A stretch of DNA of 57,176 nucleotides from Fibrobacter succinogenes (GTDB lineage: Bacteria; Fibrobacterota; Fibrobacteria; Fibrobacterales; Fibrobacteraceae). The notes below the pieces were generated by a model. The model was not told the DNA's origin. It searched no databases and saw only the letters and a list, made by a program, of their open reading frames with translations. Shown here in pieces: positions 50,118 through 57,176 of this stretch; the stretch's first letter is position 1, and every line of letters begins with the position of its first letter. The stretch spans positions 1 through 57,176 of the forward strand of contig CADCDO010000025.1 in assembly GCA_902800345.1 (NCBI GenBank), read 5' to 3'. A program made the translations under genes and the position numbers.

Positions 50118-51927
50118 TTTTGCGAAGAAGTCCGCTGACGGGCCGTCCAAGAAGTCTCCGAGGACGGAACTTGTCGGCGTGCCTTCGTCTCCTGGTTTTG
50201 CCATGGGGACGGTGTTCCCCGTTGCGAACCGCGAATTTTCTGTAGTCGATGAGACACTCCCGGAGAGCAGGCTTGCTACGGAAGAACAGATGTTCTTGAA
50301 AGCGCTCTCCAAGACCGCAAAAGAAATTGCTCAGATAAAGGAAATCTCGGAAAGCCGGGCTGGCGTAAAGGACAGCCTGATCTTTGCGACGCACCTGATG
50401 ATCTTGCAGGATCCGGGACTCGTGAATGGAGTTCTCGACAAGATCAAGAAGAAACGCAAGAATGCGAAGTGGGCGGTGCATGTCGTGTTCGGCGCCTACA
50501 TCGATAAGTTTGAGAAAATCGATTCTCCGGCCATGCGCGACAAGGCCGCGGACTTGAGGGACTTGTACAACCGTTTGATGTCTGCCATGGACGACTCCGG
50601 ACCGGTATTGGAGGACGTGGCTGACGAAGAGGGCATTGTCCTTGTCGCCCATGAGTTTGTCCCGAGTTTCTTGATGACGCTCAAGCCGGGGCAGGTGAAC
50701 GCCATCGTGATGGATACGGGTGGTCGGACGAGCCATGTGGCCATCTTGTCGAGGGCGTTACAGATTCCTGCGGTATCCGGCCTTAGGAACGTTGCAGCGC
50801 TTGTCAAGAACGGCGACACTATTATCGTCGATGGTTCCGGCGGCAAGGTCATCATCAATCCGAACGAAGAGGACATCCGCAAGTTCCACGAACGCCAGGA
50901 AACGTTCGAGCGCCAACGCCGCGAACTTTTCACGATGCGGCAGCTGGAGCCGATGACCCGCGACGGCAAGTACATCGTGCTGCATGCAAACATCGAAATT
51001 CCGACCGAAGCGGATAAGGTAAAGGATTTCGGTGCGACGGGCATCGGGCTTTACCGTTCGGAATTCCTGTTTTTCAAGAAGGACGTCCCGACGCAGTCGG
51101 AACAGGAAAGCGCCTACCGGCATATTCTTGAAATGATGGCGCCTTGTCCGGTCGTTATCCGTACGCTCGATGCGGGCGGGGATAAACTTGTGAATGGGGT
51201 CTCGGCAGTGAACGAATCCAACCCGTTCATGGGATGGCGTTCTATCCGCGTGTGTCTGGCCCGCGAAGATATTTTCATTACGCAGCTCAGGGCGCTTTTG
51301 CTTGCGAATACAAAGGGCAACTTGCGTATCCTGCTCCCGATGATTTCGAGCATGAGTGAACTCAGGCGTGCGAAGGCGTGCATTGCCAAGGCCCGCAAGC
51401 AGCTAGAAGACGAAGGCCATAAGTTGCCCGTAGTAAAGCTTGGCGTGATGATTGAAGTCCCTGCTGCCGTGATGATTGTGGATAAACTTGCAAAAGAAGT
51501 GGACTTCTTCAGCTTGGGTACGAACGACTTGATACAGTTTACGCTCGCGGTTGACCGAACGAACGAACTCATTACGGACATGTTCCAGCCGCACCATCCG
51601 TCCGTGCTCAGCATGATTTACCAGACGGTTGTCGCGGCGCACCGCGAAGGAATCCCGGTGGCGGTCTGCGGTGAAATGAGCGCGGACCCCATGAGCGTGC
51701 TTTTGCTGGTGGGACTAGGTGTCGATGAACTTTCGATGACGCCGTGGAGCGTGATGACCACGAAGAAGATTATTCGTTCCATCAACTTTGAAGATGTCCG
51801 TGAAACGGCTTTGACGGTCCTGCAAATGGATGATACCAAGGATGTCAATGCATTTTTGCATAAAAAATATGCGCAGACGATTACGGAATTAGGTATATCT
51901 AGTTTTGTGGGGCAGGTGGAAAAATAA
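50089..51927 (+). CDS. ptsI: PTS enzyme I (PEP-protein phosphotransferase)
   Basis: Transfers phosphate from phosphoenolpyruvate to HPr. 612 residues: an extra Lys/Ser-rich N-terminal stretch of about 25 residues, the swivelling domain with active-site His216 in GGRTSHVAI, and the PEP-binding barrel with GIGLYRSEFLF and SLGTNDLIQFTLAVDR. ATG 50089 overlaps the end of ptsH and is preceded by GGAAAAG. The overlap ties expression of the two proteins. With no EII nearby, the pair may serve regulation as well as transport. Confidence 0.95.
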   Translation: MTTSTKNPADFAKKSADGPSKKSPRTELVGVPSSPGFAMGTVFPVANREFSVVDETLPESRLATEEQMFLKALSKTAKEIAQIKEISESRAGVKDSLIFATHLMILQDPGLVNGVLDKIKKKRKNAKWAVHVVFGAYIDKFEKIDSPAMRDKAADLRDLYNRLMSAMDDSGPVLEDVADEEGIVLVAHEFVPSFLMTLKPGQVNAIVMDTGGRTSHVAILSRALQIPAVSGLRNVAALVKNGDTIIVDGSGGKVIINPNEEDIRKFHERQETFERQRRELFTMRQLEPMTRDGKYIVLHANIEIPTEADKVKDFGATGIGLYRSEFLFFKKDVPTQSEQESAYRHILEMMAPCPVVIRTLDAGGDKLVNGVSAVNESNPFMGWRSIRVCLAREDIFITQLRALLLANTKGNLRILLPMISSMSELRRAKACIAKARKQLEDEGHKLPVVKLGVMIEVPAAVMIVDKLAKEVDFFSLGTNDLIQFTLAVDRTNELITDMFQPHHPSVLSMIYQTVVAAHREGIPVAVCGEMSADPMSVLLLVGLGVDELSMTPWSVMTTKKIIRSINFEDVRETALTVLQMDDTKDVNAFLHKKYAQTITELGISSFVGQVEK

Positions 51928-51943
51928 AACCGTTGGAATGCAC

Positions 51944-54223
51944 ATGAAGTTATTGTTCTCTATAGTATTTGCTTGTGTAGCCGCCTTGTATGCGCAGGTG
52001 GACGGCTCGGCTTATTCCCTTTACAAGTCTCCTTTTGCGGAACAAGAGCAGGTCTCGCCGGACCAGTTCCAGGATGCCGTTATCCGTGCTGCCCGTGCAA
52101 AAAAGACGATGAACGATATTTCCGTGACGCAGAACCACCGCGATTTTGCACGTGCCGCCTACTATTACTACAGCGGACAATGGGATAGCGCCTATGCCGC
52201 CTACAATTCGCTCCGGGGCCGTGATGCTAGCCTGACGGGGAGCGTGGTTCTCCGCATGGCGCAGGCGAACTTCAAGCAGGAACGCTATGCCAAGATGCGC
52301 GAGACGTTGCGCCTCGAAAAAAATCTGGAGAACGACAAGGCTTGGCGTGAAGCGGCGGCTCGTTTGAGAATCGAAGCCACGATGGCTGATTTTTCGCTGA
52401 ACGATGTCGCCCGTGCGGATTCGCTCATGGCATTCCTTGCCAACAACCCGGATGGTGAAGACATAGTCCCGCTCAAGTACCGCTACGCCCGCTATTTGGA
52501 GGATTCCTACCAGCTGAAGCAGGCGAAGCGCCTTTACATGAAGCTTTTGACAAGCAAGTCGTCGTACAAGGATTCTGCGTTTGCGTCTATCCGTCGATTG
52601 AGAGAAGTGCTGGGCACGCCCGAATCGCTTGCCGAAAAGGTCGCCTATGCGAAGATGGCCTGCACGAAGGACGAAATGAAGAATTGTCTTGAACTGCTCG
52701 ATTCTATCCAGGTCCTGGATGCCCAGCAGGCTCAAAAAAATCCGTCCCAGGTCGTGCAACTTGAGGACACTAGCTACTCCCGCTTAAAGAAAAGTACGCT
52801 CGACTTGAATACTCGCATTAATTTGTGGGAAAAACGCGCCGGCGCATTGCGTGCGTTAAACCGCAACGAAGAAGCCATTGAACAGTACCGCTATTTGATC
52901 GAAAACGTGGAAGCGCGTCCGTCGTGGATCCAGAACATTTTGAAACTTTACCGTAAGGAAGCGGCCGGACTCTTTGACGAAGAAATCCATACTTACGATT
53001 CTCTCTTGCAGGACGTAAGCCAGTACAGTACTGAGAATGCGAACAACCTCTGGCTGCGCGGCTTTGAGTTTGAACAGAAATTGATGTACGACAGAGCTAT
53101 CGAATGCTACATGAAGCTCGTCCATAAGCGGTTTAAAAATAACGTAAAACGCCAGTGGGCGAGGTTCCGCATCGGTTACGTCTATTTCAAGCGCGGCATG
53201 TGGGTCGAGGCTGCGGCCAATTTCCGGGAAGCGACGAAGGAACCGTTCATGTGGAGCGGAAGCGCTTCGAGGATGTTCCTTGGCGATACGTACATGAAAA
53301 TGCACGAGGATTCGCTTGCGCGTGAGGCGTACCTGGACTGCATCAAGGATTTCCCGCTTTCGTATTACGCCCACCGCAGCCGCATGAAACTTTCGGAAAA
53401 CAACCTGATGGCGGCGGACAAGATTCCGTATGCGCATGGGGTGCAGATGTCTCCGGCGGCAACGCTTGATTGGATCCGCTCTGTGAACAAACTTGGGAAA
53501 GCCGACGCCTCGTACAGCAAGGAACGCTATGAACGCATCAAGAAACTGTTCGTCTATGGATTCGAAGATGACGCGTTCAGGCTTTATGACGAAGTGAGGA
53601 AGAAAAACTACAAGCGTCTGGATTTCCTTTATGAGTACGGCAAGTTGTTCTATGACATGGGCGAAACGGCTGCTGGTTATAGGCTTGCAAGACAGTTCCA
53701 GGCGAAAATAGACAGGCGCCTGCTCATGGCCCCGCCAATTGACATTCTCCATTATTTGTACCCCGTGCCCTATGCCGATCCGGTTGTCTATTATTCCGGC
53801 AACAACATCGACCCGTTCTTTGTCTATAGCGTGATGCGCCAGGAATCCATATTCGATTTCCAGATAACGTCGCCCGCAGGGGCTTGCGGACTTTTGCAGA
53901 TCATGCCCGCGACAGGCAAGATGCTTGCCGACAAGGAAGAAATCGCGAACTTCGATCCGAAACGCCTGTACAACGCCTACCTCAATATCCGCTTGGGAAT
54001 CCGCTATCTGACGGACCTCAAGGAAGATTACAGGAACGACTACATGTACGTGCTGTGCAATTACAATGCGGGCCCGAAACCGACGAAACGCTGGCAAACC
54101 CAAAGCGATGGCTTCCCATGGGATTTGCGCGTCGAGGAAATCAGTTACTGGGAAACCCGCGAATACGTCAAGCGCGTCATGGGAAATTACTGGATCTATA
54201 AAGAAATTTACGATGGAATTTAG
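51944..54223 (+). CDS. Soluble-type lytic murein transglycosylase
   Basis: Cleaves peptidoglycan between MurNAc and GlcNAc in the periplasm. 759 residues: signal peptide (about 1-18, ALYA-QVD), a long alpha-helical, TPR-like region (about 50-590), and a C-terminal SLT domain with VMRQESIFD (catalytic Glu634), SPAGACGLLQIMPATGKML, LNIRLGIRYL and NYNAGPKPTKRW. The layout matches Slt70-like enzymes. ATG 51944 gives the signal peptide; ATG 51938 adds two residues. Sixteen bases separate it from ptsI, so read-through is likely. Confidence 0.92.
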   Translation: MKLLFSIVFACVAALYAQVDGSAYSLYKSPFAEQEQVSPDQFQDAVIRAARAKKTMNDISVTQNHRDFARAAYYYYSGQWDSAYAAYNSLRGRDASLTGSVVLRMAQANFKQERYAKMRETLRLEKNLENDKAWREAAARLRIEATMADFSLNDVARADSLMAFLANNPDGEDIVPLKYRYARYLEDSYQLKQAKRLYMKLLTSKSSYKDSAFASIRRLREVLGTPESLAEKVAYAKMACTKDEMKNCLELLDSIQVLDAQQAQKNPSQVVQLEDTSYSRLKKSTLDLNTRINLWEKRAGALRALNRNEEAIEQYRYLIENVEARPSWIQNILKLYRKEAAGLFDEEIHTYDSLLQDVSQYSTENANNLWLRGFEFEQKLMYDRAIECYMKLVHKRFKNNVKRQWARFRIGYVYFKRGMWVEAAANFREATKEPFMWSGSASRMFLGDTYMKMHEDSLAREAYLDCIKDFPLSYYAHRSRMKLSENNLMAADKIPYAHGVQMSPAATLDWIRSVNKLGKADASYSKERYERIKKLFVYGFEDDAFRLYDEVRKKNYKRLDFLYEYGKLFYDMGETAAGYRLARQFQAKIDRRLLMAPPIDILHYLYPVPYADPVVYYSGNNIDPFFVYSVMRQESIFDFQITSPAGACGLLQIMPATGKMLADKEEIANFDPKRLYNAYLNIRLGIRYLTDLKEDYRNDYMYVLCNYNAGPKPTKRWQTQSDGFPWDLRVEEISYWETREYVKRVMGNYWIYKEIYDGI

Positions 54224-54284
54224 TTGTTTAGAACTTAGAACTTAGGGTTTAGAGTTTTTTGAATTAAGGAAAGAGTTTAAGAGA

Positions 54285-54407
54285 ATGTTGATTGTTTCGA
54301 ATTATCAAAAACTAGTTGTGTGGCAAAAGGCAATGGCCTTGACTATAGAAGTATACAAGCTAATTAGAAAAAGTCCTAAACAGAATCTCCTAAATTCTAC
54401 CAACTAA
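54285..54407 (+). pseudogene. Remnant of a four-helix-bundle (TIGR02436-type) gene
   Basis: A 40-codon frame behind AAGGAAAGAG starts MLIVSNYQKLVVWQKAMALT and continues IEVYKLIRK, the typical first helix of the 23S rRNA intervening-sequence / four-helix-bundle family (about 115-125 residues). It then runs into CTAAATTCTACCAACTAAGC repeat sequence and stops at 54407. The last three quarters are gone. A repeat flanks it on both sides (54228-54254 and 54388-54419). Confidence 0.7.
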
Positions 54408-54420
54408 GCTCTACCAACTC

Positions 54421-55254
54421 ATGTTATTTCTACTTCTAACCATTGGTCCTGCGTTTTTATTTGCTTGCGGTAATATTCTCGAAAAGTCCGGCGTTTCAGC
54501 GGTCGGCAAACGCACGGGCGGAACGTCCAAGCCCTGGGAATTCTTCAAGGGAATTATAACGAATAAATTCTGGTGGCTGGGTATCGGGTGCTCTGGGCTT
54601 GCAACGCTCGGTTACTACATCGCGATGGCCCAGTATGATTTGAGCCAGGTGCAGCCGATGATGGTCTTGAATCCGGTTCTTACCGCCTTGATGGGCTTTT
54701 GCATCTTGAAGGAAGCCTTGACGAAGCGCATCGTGGTTGCCATTTGCTTTGTCGTGGCGGGGCTTCTTTACTCTGTCGAAAATTTGGGTGAATCGACGGC
54801 AGTGCAGAACGTCGGGACGCTATGGGCTTATGCGGGTGGGCTTTGTTTTGCGACGCTGATTGCCCACTTGTGGGTGAAGGACCGCGAAATGGTGGATTCG
54901 CTCATCATGGGGGTCGGCTTTGGGCTATCGGCGGCGTTCTACAAGAGTCTGGCGATGGATTTTGACCTTGACAATATCGAGTTCTCGTCTATTGCGAACT
55001 TGCTTTTGGACTTGAGAGCGCTCGGTTACGTGGCGACGTATGGCATTGCGTTTCTTTATTCGCAAATCTCGTTTTCGCGCGGGAGAGCCTTGTTCATTAT
55101 CCCGTTCAGTGCCGCAGTCGGCGCCGCCGTGCCTACATTGGCCGGAGCGCTCGTTTTTTCGGAAGCGTTCCCCCTCGGAAAGGCCGTCTCTGTTTCTCTT
55201 GTGCTCATTGGCGCATGCCTGTTCATTGTCCGCAGACCCCGTAGAAAGAAGTAG
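54421..55254 (+). CDS. DMT (EamA-like) family permease
   Basis: 277 residues with nine to ten hydrophobic helices in two homologous halves, each with the EamA-like pattern: QPMMVLNPVLTALMGFCILKEAL in the first, GAAVPTLAGALVFSEAFPLGKAVSVSLVLIGACLF in the second. Probable inner-membrane exporter or importer of a small metabolite; substrate unknown. The start ATG directly follows the CTACCAACTC repeat, without a clear ribosome binding site. It converges with the FISUMP gene at 55298. Confidence 0.85.
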   Translation: MLFLLLTIGPAFLFACGNILEKSGVSAVGKRTGGTSKPWEFFKGIITNKFWWLGIGCSGLATLGYYIAMAQYDLSQVQPMMVLNPVLTALMGFCILKEALTKRIVVAICFVVAGLLYSVENLGESTAVQNVGTLWAYAGGLCFATLIAHLWVKDREMVDSLIMGVGFGLSAAFYKSLAMDFDLDNIEFSSIANLLLDLRALGYVATYGIAFLYSQISFSRGRALFIIPFSAAVGAAVPTLAGALVFSEAFPLGKAVSVSLVLIGACLFIVRRPRRKK

Positions 55255-55297
55255 AAATCTTGCGCAGGTTGCAGACGTAGCCGTGTTGCATGCAAGA

Positions 55298-56293
55298 TTA
55301 TTCTGCGAGTTCCAAATCTTTAACACATCGAATGGAAAATGCACTTGATTTATGGTATTCTGTAACTTCGCTATACGTACTAAAAATGCAGAAGGCGGAT
55401 GCGTAGTCATGGTCAATCATAGGTCCATCCCCAATAGGTATGAGGTTTGACCATTGAGCGGAGGTCCAAAAACAGGTTCCTTTTCCGCTGTATTCCCAAT
55501 ATATTTCAAATCCGTTTTCACTTATGTACGTTCCTGTAGGTAACACGCTAAATCCCAAAAGATCCGTACCATTACCATTATCATGCCAGCCATTTACAGA
55601 TTTTAAATTAAGTATGGAATCATTTACAGCATTTCGTAAAATAGCCCATTCTTCATCTGAAGGAATATGCCAATTGTTAGGACAAATTCCGTGAGGCTTG
55701 TACTTATAGCCTTTTTCGTAGGTTGTTTGATTGCTGGCGATAGCGCGGCTGCATTGAAAAATGTCATTGCCGAATTTAGCAACACAACCCATGGCTACAT
55801 TCCAAGGATACAGCCTTCCGTATTTTGCACAACTGTCGGGTTCGTTGTTGTAGCACAAGCTTACTGAATCTGAACTGCTATCTTGTTTTGGATAGGCGTA
55901 GTTCAGGTTCTCGGCCATCCAAATCTGTTCGCCTATTTTTACAGTTTTATAAACATGCCCGTCGCGTTCGTCCGTCATCTCGCCAAAAGACACGGGGCCA
56001 ATGCCTGAAGAACTAAGATTTGAATTGCTGGATATAGCATCAGCAGACGAAGAAGAATGCTCTACCGTCAAAGAACTTGAAAGTATTATTTGCGAAGATG
56101 GCTCCGTTTGTTCTGAAGACGATGATGTACTTGTTACAAGCGAGTTAGAAAAAATTTCGGCATTTTGAATGCTTGAAGATGTTGCTTCGCTTGCTATACT
56201 GTCAATGGGGAAAACAGCCGGATTCTCCTCGCCACAAGCGGAGAAAAGGAAAGCCAAAAATCCCGCGAGTAAGAAAAACCTGTTGATACACAT
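55298..56293 (-). CDS. FISUMP lipoprotein with Ser-rich tether
   Basis: 331 residues. ATG at 56293 was chosen because GGAGGTGGC precedes it and a signal peptide follows; an upstream in-frame start is possible. Lipobox FLFSAC (Cys20), a Ser-rich tether (about 30-105), then one FISUMP domain: GEMTDERDGHVYKTVKIG, IWMAENLNYAYP, CAKYGRLYPW, GICPNNWHIPSDEEW, GTCFWTSAQW and IRCVKD. It lacks the Ig-like and helical regions of the array lipoproteins and has no TIGR02147 partner. This is the common, shorter form of the family. Confidence 0.88.
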   Translation of the reverse strand: MCINRFFLLAGFLAFLFSACGEENPAVFPIDSIASEATSSSIQNAEIFSNSLVTSTSSSSEQTEPSSQIILSSSLTVEHSSSSADAISSNSNLSSSGIGPVSFGEMTDERDGHVYKTVKIGEQIWMAENLNYAYPKQDSSSDSVSLCYNNEPDSCAKYGRLYPWNVAMGCVAKFGNDIFQCSRAIASNQTTYEKGYKYKPHGICPNNWHIPSDEEWAILRNAVNDSILNLKSVNGWHDNGNGTDLLGFSVLPTGTYISENGFEIYWEYSGKGTCFWTSAQWSNLIPIGDGPMIDHDYASAFCIFSTYSEVTEYHKSSAFSIRCVKDLELAE

Positions 56294-56350
56294 TGCCACC
56301 TCCGCTCTTGTAAATATATACAAATTTATCGCGATGGGGGTAAAGCGTTT

Positions 56351-57176
56351 TTACTCGGAAGTTTCTGCGTCCTTTACGCAACGGACGGAATAAGCCTCTT
56401 CTTTTACGTTATCGATGAAAGAAACGCCTCTGTCATTGCTTGAAAAACAATAACAAAAAGCTTTTTCATAATCCGATATTACGCTATACTCGTCAAGGCT
56501 ATATGTTATTTGTACAGGAGTCCAAAAACATGTGGATTTACGCCCTATACCGGCGGGCAATACATTAAATCCCAAAATATCTGTTCCGTTTCCATCATCG
56601 ACCCAGTCACTTGCTGATTTTAAATCAGTTGCAAAATTATTCACAAGGCCCAGCAATGTATTCCATTCGTTTACTGACGGTATATGCCAGTTTTTAGGGC
56701 AAGCTCCGGGAAGAGTATAATCGTAATAATCCTCAGGGATTGCTCCTTTTTGCCTATTAACTATTGATGCACTATCCATGGCTGCATTCCACGTATAAAG
56801 CCGTCCGTATTTTGTACAATTTTCTGGGACATTGTCGCTACACCAGCTTACGGAATCTGATGTGCTATCTTGTTTTGGATAGGCGTAGTTCAAGTTTTCT
56901 GCCATCCATGTCTGCGTGCCGATTTTCACGGTCTTGTAAATCTGTCCGTCGCGTTCGTCCGTCATCTCGCCGTGTTCGACTTGGATTGTTTTATCGTCTT
57001 TGACGCATCGGATAGGAATTAAACTTTCTTTGGAATGATATAATTTGTTGATAGTATAGTCTTTGCTGTTAATAGATAGCCCATAGGCTGTATTATAGTT
57101 CCTGAAGATTCTGTAATCTACTTCCGCAGAAGTCCAAAAACTGCTATATCTGGATAGCATTTGGACCTTGTATGCA
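56351..57176 (-). CDS. Multi-FISUMP protein, 5' end outside window
   Basis: The frame is open to the window edge on minus. The visible part begins in the end of one FISUMP domain (SSFWTSAEVDY, LIPIRCVKD), then a short link (TIQVEHGEM) and a second complete FISUMP domain (TDERDGQIYKTVKIG, TQTWMAENLNYAYP, CTKYGRLYTW, GACPKNWHIPSVNEW, STCFWTPVQ, VRCVKDAETSE). So at least two tandem domains. Same orientation as the 55298 gene, 57 bp apart, so the two are likely one operon or a recent duplication. Confidence 0.88.
   Translation of the reverse strand, partial: AYKVQMLSRYSSFWTSAEVDYRIFRNYNTAYGLSINSKDYTINKLYHSKESLIPIRCVKDDKTIQVEHGEMTDERDGQIYKTVKIGTQTWMAENLNYAYPKQDSTSDSVSWCSDNVPENCTKYGRLYTWNAAMDSASIVNRQKGAIPEDYYDYTLPGACPKNWHIPSVNEWNTLLGLVNNFATDLKSASDWVDDGNGTDILGFNVLPAGIGRKSTCFWTPVQITYSLDEYSVISDYEKAFCYCFSSNDRGVSFIDNVKEEAYSVRCVKDAETSE

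Overview
The window looks like a chromosomal segment of a Fibrobacter species (phylum Fibrobacterota). The evidence is internal. At least eight genes encode lipoproteins or surface proteins with the Fibrobacter succinogenes major paralogous (FISUMP, TIGR02145-type) domain. Five genes encode the TIGR02147-type paralogous family (DUF4423-like with an N-terminal helix-turn-helix). There are secreted GH10 and GH8 polysaccharide hydrolases with C-terminal type IX-like sorting domains, and a bacterial geranylgeranylglyceryl-phosphate synthase typical of the FCB superphylum. Codon use is moderately GC-rich. No tRNA, rRNA, CRISPR array or intact insertion sequence was recognised.

Layout. 1-4939: 3' part of alaS, a membrane diguanylate cyclase and a DEAD-box RNA helicase. 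5285-8130: first regulator/FISUMP-lipoprotein module (A). 8168-10944, minus strand: secreted GH10 xylanase and a GSCFA-domain protein carrying two apparent repeat-derived insertions. 10995-11319: four 41-bp units with TTACGTACT/AGTACGTAA ends. 11514-27653: four more modules in tandem (B, C, D, E). Each is promoter - leader - TIGR02147 gene - FISUMP lipoprotein - terminator; module E has three lipoprotein genes.

27696-35602: GGGP synthase, then a tightly packed six-gene unit: small membrane protein, ABC ATPase, ABC permease, two degenerate PilT-like ATPases, and a patatin-like outer-membrane protein. 35791-38706: mltG (minus), a small secreted protein, azlCD. 38877-45112: GH8 endoglucanase-like enzyme and two BatA/BatB-like von Willebrand proteins, separated by a convergent gene with a degenerate GGDEF domain. 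45242-45395: a terminator and a candidate structured RNA. 45488-48757: M16-like lipoprotein without zinc ligands, unknown secreted protein, trmH. 48917-54223: MCE/MlaD-like protein, ptsH, ptsI and a soluble-type lytic transglycosylase. 54285-54407: remnant of a four-helix-bundle (TIGR02436-type) gene. 54421-57176: a DMT-type permease and, on the minus strand, two more FISUMP proteins, the last one running off the window.

The most notable system is the five-copy regulator/lipoprotein array. All five promoters share one architecture: three A/T-rich boxes spaced about 29, 20 and 25 bp apart, then TTGACT/TTGATT, a 16-17 bp spacer and TATATT. Leaders end in a very strong TAGGAGG ribosome binding site. 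In modules B-E the regulator stop codon lies inside the ribosome binding site of the lipoprotein gene. The near-identical recognition helices suggest, but do not prove, that the regulators act on this shared promoter. The lipoproteins share a module order (lipobox, Ig-like region, helical region, C-terminal FISUMP domain) while the sequence between landmarks varies. This would fit a co-regulated, diversifying set of surface proteins, perhaps for adhesion or substrate sensing; the function is unknown.

Several families of short intergenic repeats (GACGAGAGAAC hairpins, CTTCACTGGATCC...AGGATGAC, TTAGAACTTAG/CTAAGTTCTA) fill most gaps between ordinary genes. All statements rest on reading the sequence and recalled family knowledge; no database search was run.
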